Shown here piece after piece: positions 12,203-23,489 of a stretch of 64,000 nucleotides of DNA. A program made the position numbers and the translations under genes. The DNA is from Adineta ricciae (lineage: Eukaryota; Rotifera; Eurotatoria; Adinetida; Adinetidae), in NCBI GenBank assembly GCA_905250025.1, contig CAJNOJ010000374.1, positions 8,415 to 72,414 of the forward strand, in the 5' to 3' direction. The number at the start of each line of letters is the position of its first letter. Positions within the stretch are counted from its first letter, which is position 1. The notes beneath the pieces are model-generated. The model was not told the DNA's origin, made no database searches, and worked only from the letters and a program-made list of their open reading frames with translations.

Positions 12203-12814
12203 TTATCGATATTTTTGCGCTTTAGGTCCATATCTCGGTTTGCATTTGTCAATTTTAGCTTGTTTCGGCGGCCTGTAATAATACATCGACTGCGTTTCAT
12301 TTGAACAGGAGTCTTTTTCAATGGAATATAGATACATAATTTCGGCTTCATCGAGCCAAGGCCAAAGATAATCCATGAAGTAAAATGGATATTGATCTTC
12401 ACATTTGCCATTCTCATACCGTGAGAAGAGGAATTGGATCATAGTTGACTTTCCAGCTCTCTCAGATCCACAGTAAAATAATTCATAAGTGCCTTTTCTG
12501 CAAAATGCATTTTGAAAATCGATTGGAATCGATTGTAAATCATCATACAACTCTATCTTTTCATCTTCATCAATATTGATCAACACTTCCATTGGATGTC
12601 GCTTGAAAAATAATGGAAATACACATTTATCCAAAATTGTATATGTGTGATATCGAAACTTTGAGTTAAATATATCTCGGCGAGTGAAGATCACAGAGAT
12701 GAGAGTGAAAACACTTTCGATCGTTCGAAAATCATTCAAATCATATTCATCTCTCGACAGAGATAAAACAAATTGAGAAGCGAGAGTTCGTACTTCACCC
12801 ACATTCTTCACTGG
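12203..12814 (-). CDS. Family L orphan gene, copy 0 (C-terminal part, cut by gap)
   Basis: The frame ends with TAA at 12203 and enters the N gap at 12815, so only about 203 C-terminal residues are seen. They match residues from PVKNVGE onward of the complete family L protein at 17732-18757. This copy has the P-loop version of the tail: GSERAGKST (a GxxxxGKST Walker A match) followed about 25 residues later by a hydrophobic strand. It lacks the QQEQK residues that precede the P-loop in the other copy. The N-terminal half is presumably within the gap. Function unknown. Confidence 0.7.
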   Translation of the reverse strand, partial: PVKNVGEVRTLASQFVLSLSRDEYDLNDFRTIESVFTLISVIFTRRDIFNSKFRYHTYTILDKCVFPLFFKRHPMEVLINIDEDEKIELYDDLQSIPIDFQNAFCRKGTYELFYCGSERAGKSTMIQFLFSRYENGKCEDQYPFYFMDYLWPWLDEAEIMYLYSIEKDSCSNETQSMYYYRPPKQAKIDKCKPRYGPKAQKYR

Positions 12815-13459
12815 NNNNNNNNNNNNNNNNNNNNNNNNNNNNNNNNNNNNNNNNNNNNNNNNNNNNNNNNNNNNNNNNNNNNNNNNNNNNNNNNNNNNNN
12901 NNNNNNNNNNNNNNNNNNNNNNNNNNNNNNNNNNNNNNNNNNNNNNNNNNNNNNNNNNNNNNNNNNNNNNNNNNNNNNNNNNNNNNNNNNNNNNNNNNNN
13001 NNNNNNNNNNNNNNNNNNNNNNNNNNNNNNNNNNNNNNNNNNNNNNNNNNNNNNNNNNNNNNNNNNNNNNNNNNNNNNNNNNNNNNNNNNNNNNNNNNNN
13101 NNNNNNNNNNNNNNNNNNNNNNNNNNNNNNNNNNNNNNNNNNNNNNNNNNNNNNNNNNNNNNNNNNNNNNNNNNNNNNNNNNNNNNNNNNNNNNNNNNNN
13201 NNNNNNNNNNNNNNNNNNNNNNNNNNNNNNNNNNNNNNNNNNNNNNNNNNNNNNNNNNNNNNNNNNNNNNNNNNNNNNNNNNNNNNNNNNNNNNNNNNNN
13301 NNNNNNNNNNNNNNNNNNNNNNNNNNNNNNNNNNNNNNNNNNNNNNNNNNNNNNNNNNNNNNNNNNNNNNNNNNNNNNNNNNNNNNNNNNNNNNNNNNNN
13401 NNNNNNNNNNNNNNNNNNNNNNNNNNNNNNNNNNNNNNNNNNNNNNNNNNNNNNNNNNN
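12815..13459. other. Assembly gap (645 N)
   Basis: A run of Ns. The left flank is the middle of a family L gene, the right flank is three codons before the stop of a mannosidase, and both belong to the same kind of block read in the same direction. The gap therefore separates two copies of one region. Confidence 0.98.
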
Positions 13460-15718
13460 TGCTATACGAAATGTTCGAATTTGCATTGGATTGAAAATGA
13501 TTGTTGAATTTTGCTTTGCCAAAACCGATCTTCGATTTTCGATGCCCGGGTGTTGTTCATCAGTTAACCAATGGAGTCTTTCCATCTTCGATAATTCTAG
13601 ATTTCCATCCAATGTTAATTCGACAAATCGATTAATTATTCCAATAGATTGAAACAATGATTGCAAATCAAATAAAGTTGGATTGGAATAGATTTGATCT
13701 TCATTCAATTCAAAATAATGCTCAAGACGAACCAAAAATTCTTTCTCTTTCAATTGATCAAATGTCAACAAATGAATATTCAATGGTAAACTTTCCTTCA
13801 ACATTGACCATGTTTGTCGATAACCATTCGAATAATTCGTATAAGATGAGTTAAACAATCGAAATGTAGTTAACGGCGATAGAAACAATTGTTGAGAACG
13901 AACACGATGATAAAACGAACTTGATTGTGGTGAATCGAGATACAGAAAATGTTTTCCTCGACTGACAAGTCCGCGATCAAACGCAGTTTCATTCAACGCT
14001 TCACCAACGCCTAGATGATCATCATAGAGCAATCGTCGATGTATCATTATCTCAATTGAACCATCCAATAGACTCGCACCACCTTGTGAACGATCCGTCA
14101 GAATTGTAAACTGTCGATTGGTTTCGTTGATCCAAATTCTTGAATTAACTGGATAATAGTTTCCACTGACAGGTTCGGTGATTGTGTAATTATATGTCGG
14201 TCGATAGTTTCTTATTCTTTGAAGAACTTCTCGTCCATTGGAATCGGTGTAGTACTTTGATTGACTTGCAAGATTTGTGTCGTAACGAAGAATGATTTCT
14301 TTGCCGAGATTGTCTTCAATTGGAATTGGACCGACGGTCCATTCGATCTCCAAATCTTCCTTTTCGTCGTATAAACGAATTTCTTCACTAATCCACTCGT
14401 TAAATGTGATCAGCGCAATTTGGACGAGAGAAGTTTTGAAACATTTTCTAGAGAAAGGGAATAAAGAAAGTATGACACGATACACTTCAGCTTACAATGC
14501 TCGTTTTGTTGAAACAGGAGTAGGGTTTTGTGTTACTGGTCGAAAAATATAAGCACCAGAGGCTTGAAAATCAAATTGCGAATTGTTTCCTGGATAACCT
14601 TTTGTCCATTGAATAGAAAATTTCACTCTTCTTTCAGAGAAAATCGCCTTACCTTCATACCAATAGAAACCGTGATTGGCAAAGGTGAGATTAATATTCT
14701 TTTGAAGATTTATCATTTGTTGTAGATTTCCTTGTTCATCAATTTCCACGCGGAGATACTAAAAGCGTATGATATTCGAAAATTGTATCCAAAAAATTCG
14801 TCTACTTGATTTTGCAAAATACACATTTCCTTCTTCGTTATTTTCAAATCTTTGACTTCCTCCTCGTTCCCTAAAATCAAAGAAGTGGAGATTTCAAAGT
14901 GAATGTACATGCAATGATTCTACTTTCAAAGAAATATGAACTAAATCCAAGTGTTGGAAGATTATACCGAAGAATTAATTCCATTGTTGCATTACTCATT
15001 CGACCCGGAATATCCTTCGTTATGTTTGATATCGGAATTAGATCAACATTGATAACCGTTCCATTCGGATCACGAACTTTATATGAGTTTGTCACGGGTA
15101 CACGTAAATAATCCATAACTGGATGAATTCTTGGATTCCAAAGCGTTACGACAAACTAAAAAGTAACCCTAAAACTGATTCTACTCAAAGCTTCGTTTTG
15201 AATTTACTCGTTCGACATTTTCGATTGGTAAACACTCGCTAATATTTGTCAATGGACAAAGAAATTGTTGAACATTCACTCTTGAATGATCCCCTTTGCT
15301 TAATAATTTCGAATACGCTTGATTAATCACGTTCTAAAAACAAAAATTCCATAGAGAATTCATTTTGACTTTTCTCTGAGTGACGAACAAGTGCTGCGTC
15401 AATGCCAATGGACAATCGTAGGACATAATCATCTGCTACGTGCTGTCTTTCGGTTCCACTAACCGCATCATGGTGTTGAGCAACGGCCATGGCTTCACTT
15501 AAGTTAAAGATTTGATTTCGAAGTTGAGAATTGGAAAAGGCGTTTAATTGTCGTGTGACTTGTAAAATATTATTTGAATAGCGTTCGAAACGTTTCAAAG
15601 CTGGTCGAGATGCGTAAAATCCCGTCCAAAATCCATGTGGATGATGAGCGTGAGGAAAGAAATCATCGGTTTTACTTATCCAACTACGGTTGACTTTGTT
15701 CAACGCGTATAAATAACA
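13460..15718 (-). CDS. MAN2B1: Second copy of the lysosomal alpha-mannosidase, partial
   Basis: This is collinear with 3605-5870 and covers exon 11 (14447-13460, last two residues lost in the gap), exon 10 (14758-14496), exon 9 (14870-14806, one codon shorter), exon 8 (15155-14924), exon 7 (15333-15208) and part of exon 6 (15718-15389). All visible frames are open and all splice sites are kept, so this copy shows no sign of decay. It ends abruptly at the single N (15719) within exon 6, so the N-terminal half including the nucleophile Asp is missing from the assembly. It is best read as the homologous haplotype or ohnologue of the gene at 3596-7099. Confidence 0.85.
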
Positions 15719-15719
15719 N
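15719..15719. other. Single-N assembly junction
   Basis: Left of this N the sequence corresponds to position 5870 of the first copy, inside a minus-strand mannosidase exon. Right of it the sequence corresponds to about 10215, the last codons of the plus-strand intronless mannosidase. About 4.3 kb is therefore skipped relative to the first copy. Confidence 0.85.
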
Positions 15720-15794
15720 CACAGCGTATTCAACGGTACTTTCATAACTATCACACCAATGCAAATTCGTACCTTTATAATTGTTTTACAATAA
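15720..15794 (+). CDS. 3' end of a second intronless mannosidase copy
   Basis: The last 24 codons of the protein (ending MQIRTFIIVLQ) and the TAA at 15792 match 10215-10290 with a few substitutions. The rest of this copy is missing at the junction. What remains is open in frame. Confidence 0.75.
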   Translation, partial: HSVFNGTFITITPMQIRTFIIVLQ

Positions 15795-16244
15795 AATAAC
15801 ATTTTCATTCATCGAATGCATATACACATGTGGATGTAAATGAGAGATAAAAGAAGCATTCTCGGATCTAAATTTTTATAAAAGCGAAAGATTTTGGTAG
15901 TTTTTGGAAATGAGCGATAAGGACTGTCATGTTTTATATTCTTCCAAAAATTTAACATACAATTTGGAAAATCTTGAAAAAGAAACGTCGTAAACTAGGA
16001 ACTAAAATATATAAACTAAGAAAAAACCAACCTGCTGGTTATCAATCATTCTCTATACCGATGAAGAATATAAACCATAAAAATAGGAAAGAGAAATGAA
16101 AGACTATGGCAATACAGAAGAAAATCGTTCTCTGTAAATATTGTAAGAATTTCTGTGTGAATCGATACCAACAATATTGCAATTGTATCGAACAACGATC
16201 AATTGAGAAAGATTTTTGTGTCCTGACGAGTTCGTAAATCGACA

Positions 16245-17576
16245 TGTATTGTTAATCTTCGAGATCCGCTTACTAATAATTCTGGTTTCCTAAACCATCT
16301 TCGATTGATTTGAAAATCGTCTGAAGAACGAATGACAGTTGCTGCATTCGGTCAATCGAATGAGATCCCTTCCGAGAGAAATTGTTGAAATATATCAATA
16401 TTCAATTTGTGGAAAATGAAATGTTAATCCATCGATAACATGACTGATATCAAATATTGTGCAATTTCCAATTTCTGCGATGTCATTCTATGAAATTAAA
16501 AGCAAATGTTAAATTCGATTTGAAGAATTCATCGACAAGAAAAAGTTCGGAACAATCGAACATGTTAATATTACTCTTTTAACATTAGGAAAATGGTGCA
16601 AGAAAAAAATGACTGAGTTCGCTATACAAACTGTTTTCATACAATTAAAAAGCATTTTCTCATCAAATATTATCGAATCCATTGGTTATTGATAACGAAG
16701 AAATGTTTGAGTTGGAGCGGAATAAGGAATAGTTAGAAGCGAACTGTGCCGATCACGAATGACATACCACTTTTTACGTATGTAAAAGCCAATAGGATAC
16801 GAACGAAAGAAATTGGATGGAGAAGAAAAATCAATTGTATGTCGAATATGAAGTTGAAAACGGAATTTTTACTTAGAATTTTCCAATGATATTCATTGAC
16901 AAGATCCTCTCCACCTTTGATATTCAGTTCTACATATTTTATATGAGATATATTGGCGAGAAAACCTTCTGTATCATTCATTGCCGTCCAAGAATCTCAA
17001 AATTTCTTGAAGAGATATTTCATCATATCATTCAACAGTTGAATAACGCAGATTTTCTTATGAAACTGTCAATTCAAAACGTAATACAGAACCAACAATC
17101 AATCGATTTAATCGAAGCAATGCTTCAGAACGGATTCTTAGTAATCAATTATCCTTTATATCAGTACGGAACATTGAAGCTGAACAGAATTCATGTAATT
17201 CGGTTGATTTTGTCAAAGCCAAGTCCAATGAATGAATTGTTGAAGTGAAAAATACGATAAAATCAGTTCGATTGCCCAGGTGTAAAAAGATCACCGGATA
17301 AGCGTAAGAAAATAGCTCGATCGGCTGGAATTATTCGACATACAAGATCGAAACGGTATTTTTGAATCGACAGAAAATTCAGTCGATGAAAAGAATATTG
17401 ACCAATGATTTCATCACACCAGAGATAGTCGAAATATGATGAAGAATTTCAAATGGAATAATCGAGTCAAAAAGAATTAAGGATTAAGCATTTCGAGTAC
17501 GACAGATATAGAAGGAGAAAAACAAATGTTATTTATGCATAAAGTTGCATTCAATTTTCTATTTACCGACACTTTT
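16245..17576 (-). pseudogene. Second copy of the decayed F-box/LRR-like gene
   Basis: This corresponds to 10741-12066. The fragment NISHIKYVELNIKGGEDLVNEYHW is still readable (16733-16981), but the 5' part has frameshifts and stops near 17440-17480 that the first copy lacks. Family assignment is tentative as for the first copy. Confidence 0.4.
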
Positions 17577-17731
17577 TAAAAACAAATATTAACAAAAAGA
17601 AGAAAAAAATTACGCTACTCATCAAAAGACCATGTTTTTCGATATCGCAGCTGGAAATACACCTTTGATCATGTTTGTTTCTGTTTTACATCGACGTGCA
17701 CTAAGGATGAGTTCTATGTATGGTTCAGATT

Positions 17732-18757
17732 TTATCGATATTTTTGCGCTTTGGGCCCATATCTCGGTTTGCATTTGTCAATTTTAGCTTGTTTGGGTGA
17801 TCCGTAACAACACACCGACTGCGTTTTATTTGAATATGAGTCTTTTTCAATGGAATATAGATATACAGTTTCGGCTTCATTGAAACAAGCCCAACAATCA
17901 TCCATAACGTAAAATGGATATTGATCTTCATATTTGCCATTCTCATACCGTGAGAAGAATTCGATCATAGTTGACTTTCCCGCTCTCTCAGGTCCACAGT
18001 AAAATAGTTTTTGTTCTTGTTGTAATTCATAAGTGCCTTTTCTGCAAAATGCACATTGAAAATCGATTGGAATCGATTGTAAATCATCATACAACTCCAT
18101 CTTTTCATCTTCATCAATATTAATCAACACTTCCATTGGATGTCGCTTGAAAAATAATGGAAATACACATTTATCCAAAATTGTATATGTATGATATCGA
18201 AACTGTGAGTTAAATATATCTCGGCGAGTGAAGATCACTGAGATGAGAGAGAAAACGCTTTCGATCGTTCGAAAATCATTCAAATCATATTCATCTCTCG
18301 ACAGAGATAAAATAAATTGAGCAGCGAGAGTTCGTGCTTCACCCACATTCTTCACTGGACGATAAACAAGTCGTCGGTTTCGATCTGTATTCTTCGTTGG
18401 ATTCAACGAACGGAGATTTCGTTCATCGAGAAGAGGCGAAGGAAATAAATCGACACAAAGATAATCGAATAATTGAAGAACATCGAAAATGTTTTCATCT
18501 ATAGTCAATTCAGTGAAAAGAACATGAGGTTGTTGAGTGTTGATGGAATGGAAAAGAGGAATAAACCAAGGAAAACGAATGGGATGATGTAGAACATATT
18601 CATGTCGATCATTTTGAAGTAATGGAAAGTTGGTTTTGTTTTCAACGAATTTGTTTAATAAAGGAAGACGAATGAGTTGTTGTTGTGTCAATTGAATGAG
18701 TTCATTCGAAGGATGAAAACGAAATTTGTGCAGAATTTCTTTCTTTGTTTCCAACAT
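17732..18757 (-). CDS. Family L orphan gene, copy 1 (P-loop tail), 341 aa
   Basis: A complete intronless frame runs from ATG (18757) to TAA. It starts MLETKKEILHKFRFHPSNEL. Residues 1-244 are a conserved body rich in Leu, Phe and charged residues with no signal peptide or membrane segment. The tail contains GPERAGKST (residues about 255-263, Walker A) and about 22 residues later PFYVMDD (Walker B-like), ending in the basic KPRYGPKAQKYR. I do not recognise the family. The body is almost identical at the nucleotide level to copy 2 at 23490-24512 while the tails are unrelated, so the family comes in two tail types. A P-loop suggests nucleotide binding, but the NTPase-like part is under 70 residues, too short for a normal NTPase domain. 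Confidence 0.75.
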   Translation of the reverse strand: MLETKKEILHKFRFHPSNELIQLTQQQLIRLPLLNKFVENKTNFPLLQNDRHEYVLHHPIRFPWFIPLFHSINTQQPHVLFTELTIDENIFDVLQLFDYLCVDLFPSPLLDERNLRSLNPTKNTDRNRRLVYRPVKNVGEARTLAAQFILSLSRDEYDLNDFRTIESVFSLISVIFTRRDIFNSQFRYHTYTILDKCVFPLFFKRHPMEVLINIDEDEKMELYDDLQSIPIDFQCAFCRKGTYELQQEQKLFYCGPERAGKSTMIEFFSRYENGKYEDQYPFYVMDDCWACFNEAETVYLYSIEKDSYSNKTQSVCCYGSPKQAKIDKCKPRYGPKAQKYR

Positions 18758-19487
18758 TGTTGAAATACGTGGACGAATAACTTATTACATCGATATGAAG
18801 GGAAGAAACATGTGTTTTTTTTTCTGTTCTTTTTTTATGTGCTGCGGAAGATGAATCATCATGAAAAAATTTGTTGGTTTTTTCCGCGACGTTACATCTT
18901 TTTATAATCAGAAATATTACATATGTATCACAAATATATCTCTCGCTGAACACGTGAAGAATCGGTTTCATCTAAGAGTATACGACACCTCCAATTTCTT
19001 TTTCAAAAGTGTGTACAAATGAAAATCTGACTCTCGTTTTAAACTATGGAATTTCAACAGCAAAATGAATGACTGTGTTATCTCTTTCAGTTCTGTTCAT
19101 ATTTCGGTTAAAATAATCAGAAAAAACATGAAGTTAAGTTGTGTGAATTATGTCATGTTGATGATAAAATTGAATGAAAGAAATGAATTACATTTGCAAA
19201 ACAAATTCTGATTGTACGTCAATGTGAAAAATACTACTGTCGACATCTTCTGGGGTTTTTCCTTGGTATGGTGGGATTTCTAGTACGATTTGAATCATCC
19301 TACAATCAAATATCTTTTTTTGACAAGTGGGACAAAAATGAGTTCCTATGTCCCATTGCGTACCCAATAGAATACATTAAATGGGAAAGAAAATCCGAAC
19401 CATTACTATTAACTGATTCAATAATTTCTATTCCGATGTGGGAAATATGTTTCTTGTGAATGGGACATTCATTCCAGCATCGATACC
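18758..19487. other. Intergenic region between family L copy 1 and hevein/expansin gene 1
   Basis: These 730 bp separate divergent genes. No RNA gene, repeat or credible coding frame is recognised. They differ from the corresponding spacers at 24513-25001, 29675-30277 and 37167-37770, which resemble each other. Confidence 0.5.
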
Positions 19488-19495
19488 TATAAAAA
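19488..19495 (+). promoter_or_regulatory. TATA box of hevein/expansin-like gene 1
   Basis: TATAAAAA lies 34 bp upstream of the ATG at 19530, implying a very short 5' leader. The paralogous genes have TATAAATA at 41 and 34 bp before their start codons, so the position is consistent. Confidence 0.55.
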
Positions 19496-19529
19496 TAGGG
19501 AAACCTTGGCAGAGTTTGTATTCATCAAT

Positions 19530-20227
19530 ATGCATTACTCTCTCTATCTTGTTTTCATTGCTCTTATTGGTTCACTCTATGCTCAGAATGCTGAACAGAA
19601 CCAGTTGACTGGAGATGAATCAAGTGGTCTAGCGCGTTTACCATCGATTCTTAGCCGTCGTGCTCGTGGTGCTTCTTGTCCTCATGGAATGTGTTTATCA
19701 AAATGGGGTTACTGCGGTACTACAGATGCGTATTGTGGTAGAGAATGTCAAGGCGGTCCATGCAGAGGCGGTTCAGAACATCATGGTGGCTATAGTGGTG
19801 GACGAAGTGGAGATGCAACATATTTTCACCGTAAATATTTTTCATCCGAATAGATAGAAAAAGAAATCGTACGAATTATGTTTTGTTAAACAGCCGGTCT
19901 TGGTGCTTGTGGTGGATATAATCATGGCAATGAATTTGTTGTTGCTATGGCTGCTCCTGATTTTGATCCACACACTCCGAATGGTAATCCAAATAACAAT
20001 AGACTTTGTGGTCGACATATTTCAGTGAATGGACCTCGAGGCTCAGTGACTGTTCGAGTTGTTGATCGTTGTCCGGCATGCAGACCTGTAAGTGAAACTA
20101 AGTGCTATAGGAATTGAATGTGATCTATTTTCTGTTTTAGGGTGATTTGGATTTGAGTCCAGCTGCTTTTGATCGAATCGCCGATCGAAATCAAGGACGA
20201 GTTCGTATCAACTGGAGATTCGCTTAA
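19530..20227 (+). CDS. Secreted hevein plus RlpA/expansin-like protein, copy 1
   Basis: Exons 19530-19830, 19894-20087 and 20141-20227 give 193 aa; introns are 63 and 53 nt. Residues 1-19 are a signal peptide ending ...GSLYAQ. A hevein-type chitin-binding module follows the RRARG site (CPHGMCLSKWGYCGTTDAYCG...CQGGPC). After a Gly-rich linker comes a double-psi beta-barrel like RlpA/expansin: TYF, ACGG, DFDPHTPN, LCGR, GSVTVRVVDRCPAC, GDLDLSPAAFDRIA. This includes the DRC and the catalytic-type Asp region typical of such barrels. Such proteins loosen or bind polysaccharide walls. The module pair is typical of fungi and plants, so transfer is inferred. Start choice rests on the shared MHxSLxL... 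N-terminus of the paralogues. The RR before the hevein module could be a processing site. Confidence 0.85.
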
Positions 20228-20290
20228 ATATTTTGATAATTTGATACCTTTTTTTACTAAATAAATAATTGAATAACAAAAAAAAGAAAA

Positions 20291-20427
20291 GGTTAGATAG
20301 CGTCGTTGATATTGTATCGCGGTGGGGATCGAACCCACGCATCCCTAAAGATAAGAGTTTTAAAGGCTATCGACTTAACCACTTGTCTACACGAAGGAAT
20401 CAACATACAAAGCTAACCGTACGAGCA
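20291..20427 (-). repeat. tRNA-Ser-like dispersed repeat, copy 1
   Basis: A tRNA-shaped sequence lies on the minus strand (20396-20314) with a D-arm/A-box-like AGTGGTTAAG, a T-arm GTGGG-TTCGATC-CCCAC carrying a B box, and a type-II variable arm. In this copy the anticodon loop reads CTTTAAA (anticodon TTA), whereas the other three copies read CTTGAAA (anticodon TGA, serine). The acceptor stem is imperfect at its outer pairs. Flanking GGTTAG...CTAACC and GTTGAT...ATCAAC arms extend the stem beyond a normal tRNA. Homology between copies in different surroundings starts at GGTTAG and ends at GTACGAGCA, which defines the element. I read it as a SINE-like or structured pol III unit rather than an ordinary tRNA gene. 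Confidence 0.7.
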
Positions 20428-20450
20428 GAATCAATCCTATCCTTACATCC

Positions 20451-20573
20451 GGACGTGGTTAAGATTACTAATATTATCTCATTCGTCATTCAGCGGATAG
20501 AAATGGTATTCAAGGAGAAATGATAATGACGCATGTTCTAAAATCGTAATAAGAGAAAGAAAAAAAAGAAGAC
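20451..20573. repeat. Second dispersed repeat next to the tRNA-like unit, copy 1
   Basis: The segment starting GACGTGGTTAAGATTACTAA and running through ATTCGTCATTCAG, GATAATGACGCAT and a purine-rich tail recurs at 25490-25610 and, diverged, at 33739-33869. It carries short inverted pieces (ATTCGTCATT/AATGACG). Here it lies 24 bp after the tRNA-like repeat, whereas at 33 kb a gene lies between the two. Confidence 0.55.
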
Positions 20574-21484
20574 ACGTGATTCGTTGTATTAATATATTTT
20601 ATTTGTGTCAGCAACCATGTTCTGGGAAGTGCAACCACTACTGTTCGGTCGGAAAACTAACGACAAACTCTATAATATGGACGATGTCTCAGCACAGAAT
20701 GGAAAAAGATCTTGTAAACAATCGAATAGTACGCGTACGGGAGAAAAGGACAGAAAGACATACCAGTCGACAACAAGAGCATTCCGTTTAACTTCTTATG
20801 CTTTTTGTTCATACTATCTGTGATGTACTTTGATATGATGTTTTTTTTGCGTTCTCCTCTGTATGCCAGAGTATATAAACGCGTATCTTGTATCAGAACG
20901 ATGCAATTTATGAGGAAGGAACAAGTATAAGCGTATTTTCATCAGCGCATACATCTCTCCCGTAAAAAATCGTCACACTGTGAGGATCAAATCGTTGATG
21001 CCTGCCGATTTGTCTCTCTTTTTATTACAATATCGAATCTCAACTAGCAGATATTTGTTTTCCGTCTGAAGCCTCCTGTCCGAGTACACTTAATAACCAT
21101 TTGTAGAAAGTTGGCTTCATTTGATATATAAAATATTGTTATATTTTTTAAATCTTTACGACTATTTAATTTAATAAAACGTTGAAGTGAAGAATGAATT
21201 TTTGTTTGAAAATTCATCATTGTAAAAATTCGCCAATGATTTTTTTTCACTGGTAAGCGCCTCTAGGAATAATTGGATAAATTCATTGAATTTATTTTTT
21301 TGTGACGTTATAGTCTCACTTTGTAATACCCATTCTCAAAAACTTATATATTAGTGCATTGGGGGATGCATCGTCACATTGATTTCGAGGATTTTCCCTG
21401 CTGCAAAAGCATAATTGGTGAAGATGCTATCAAGAAAACGAGATTGGAACACATCAATTCCATGTTCCCCTGAAACAGTGTCAA
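20574..21484. other. Non-coding stretch conserved between tandem units
   Basis: No convincing gene. The short frames at 20576-20823 are not kept as a shared product. The stretch aligns with 25611-26560 over its whole length with small indels, so it is part of the repeated tandem unit. Confidence 0.5.
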
Positions 21485-22740
21485 TTGAAAGAGGAACAGC
21501 AAGCTCAACAAAAATACAACGATCCACTTGGAGTTCAGCATGAAGCGTATCAGTTCGAAAAAGATGAAGAGTCTCAAGACAGTTTTGTTATTGATGATGG
21601 TGCCCTGCCACCGGATAAACCATGTTCTATAACAATTTCATACGTCACTGAACTGGAACTCGTTAAAAATAGAACTAAAATTCGCTTTGTTGTTCCAACA
21701 ACTCTTTGCATCACGTTACAATACAAACAAAGGAGGTATCAGTTCGTTAGCAGGTACTACAACGAATATGTTCAATCAGCTCCACATACAATTGGACTTC
21801 ATTGTCTTGTGGAAAACATTGAGATACTATCACTCATATTGAATTTGAAGAAAACTGACCAAATACAGTCCTTGCGATTGATTCAGATGCCATAATGGCA
21901 TAGACAGGGATTGTATTAATTCGTCAGGCCATGTTCTTGTTTCTCAATAGTCTCTCGAGCAATTGTTATTATTTCAATATTGTTTGACTCAGGAGCGTAT
22001 ATAAAAATTTGTTCACTGATATGACAGCCGTTTATAATGAAAACAATTGGGAACAAGCAGAGAGACTAATTCATAATATGAAGGCTAATGTGACTGGTAG
22101 TGAACTGGTGAGATTGTTGAAATACACACAGCTAGGTTTTGAATGAAAAGAGCTGTTTTGTTTCGTTTCGTTGCCTCCTTTACAATGGCTTGATGAACAT
22201 CCACCAAGTAAAGGTCGTATGCAACAAATTTTTTTCTCGCTGATGGCGAAATATCGAATGTTAAGCAAGTGCCTGATTTATGTTGTTGAGCGCTGAAGTC
22301 AATTCGAATATTTTCGTTTGGTTTGGATCATTCACCAAGCCGTGCTCTCGCCAAAGACTTTGCTAATACAATTGATGGATGTGATGTTTGCATCCCGCCT
22401 AATACAAAAGTTGCCATAGATATTTTGGAACACTTACGAAAGGCTCTTGGACCTTGCTTTACAGTTATTCCCAATGGAATGAGTGGTCAGTTGGCACCCA
22501 AAGCACTGATTTCTGAATTGGAACATTTAAAATTATCTTCATCTGTCGAAAAAGATTCTACAGAAGAAATAATAAAGAAAAACATTGTCGACATTTCACT
22601 TAAGCACAGCATTCTCAGTCTATAGACGGATTCTATTGGTGTAGAAAAACGTGTTAATGAAAATAATGCTGACATGATCTTGTGTGAAGTATGCCCATTC
22701 AAATATCAGCTGACAAATCAATATTATTGAAAATATTTAG
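21485..22740 (+). pseudogene. Decayed VIT/vWA (VWA5A-like) gene, copy 1
   Basis: Fragments in several plus-strand frames spell a VIT domain (EEQQAQQKYND, then SFVIDDGALPPDKPC and SYVTELELV, then FVVPTT) and, downstream at 22323-22625, the end of a von Willebrand A domain (HSPSRALAKDFANTIDG, then FIPP-like CIPPNTKV). Frames are separated by stops and indels, and the metal-binding DxSxS segment of vWA is not found. Intact relatives are animal VWA5A/inter-alpha-trypsin-heavy-chain-like proteins. Because the same breaks recur in the copy at 26560-27860, decay came before duplication of the tandem unit. Confidence 0.65.
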
Positions 22741-23480
22741 ACAAACATATGGAGAAAGTACGTCACAATCAGCATTTGAAGTTGCAATGGAATGCATAAC
22801 TAAACGCGGCGGAGCATGACTATTATTACGCTGATGAATATTATACTAAGGAAAAAGATCTTCTTCATCAAGTTTATGTACATAGGTATGCCGTTGAACA
22901 ACGTTATCATATTACCGGAAAACGTCAACAGGAAGGAATCATCCCCATAAAGGTATAATGTAGTTCGAAATATATTTCTCACGATGCGAGATTGCTATTA
23001 TAACGCCCAAATACTTTATCGAAGTTCAACGCCGCTACGAACATGAGAAACAATCTTTAAAAAAGTCGGAAGATGAAGATATCGTTTATCAAATCGTCAG
23101 TCAACAGAAATATGATACCCTTTTTCAGGCAAATGCGAAGGGAACTCGTCAGCTGATTGGCAAGTTATTGTCAAACTCCCAACCGATAAAAGAGTCTGAA
23201 AAGCACATGCACGTCTTCTTCACATGTTGGAAAGTAACCAGAATAAACTTGATACTTTACTTAAAAGGATTCGAGAACAAATATGAAAGTTTGTACCACT
23301 GATTTCCATAATAAACATGAAAGTGTTTGTCGAAAATAAACGACCATTTTCAGAAAAAAAAACAATGAACAACATATGCGAAGATTGAGTGTGATCATAC
23401 GAAAGACGTTTTGAATATTAAGCTTGCCTTTACATCGACGGACAAAAGAAGATTTCTACATCTGGTAAAATTAAACTACA
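22741..23480 (+). pseudogene. Broken coding relic of unknown family, unit I
   Basis: Plus-strand fragments include TKEKDLLHQVYVHRYAVEQ and, around 23020-23300, RRYEHEKQSLKKSEDEDI, then QQKYD and LISKLL-like residues, interrupted by stops. The matching part in the next unit (28143-28472) is open for 109 codons. The charged helical look suggests a coiled-coil segment. I cannot say whether it is the continuation of the VIT/vWA relic or a separate gene. Confidence 0.35.
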
Positions 23481-23489
23481 GAAAAAGTT

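Noticed and set aside
12773-13507. A plus-strand frame through the N run
   Set aside because: Almost all residues are undetermined; artefact.
12203-14485. A 760-codon minus frame across the N gap joining the family L tail to a mannosidase exon
   Set aside because: The open frame exists only because Ns give no stops. The two ends belong to unrelated genes.
20314-20396. An ordinary tRNA gene
   Set aside because: Acceptor stem is imperfect, the anticodon loop varies, and the unit has element-like boundaries in four places.
20576-20823. Overlapping plus-strand frames of about 70 codons in tandem units
   Set aside because: The frames overlap each other, have no recognisable features and are not consistently kept at 25600-25860.
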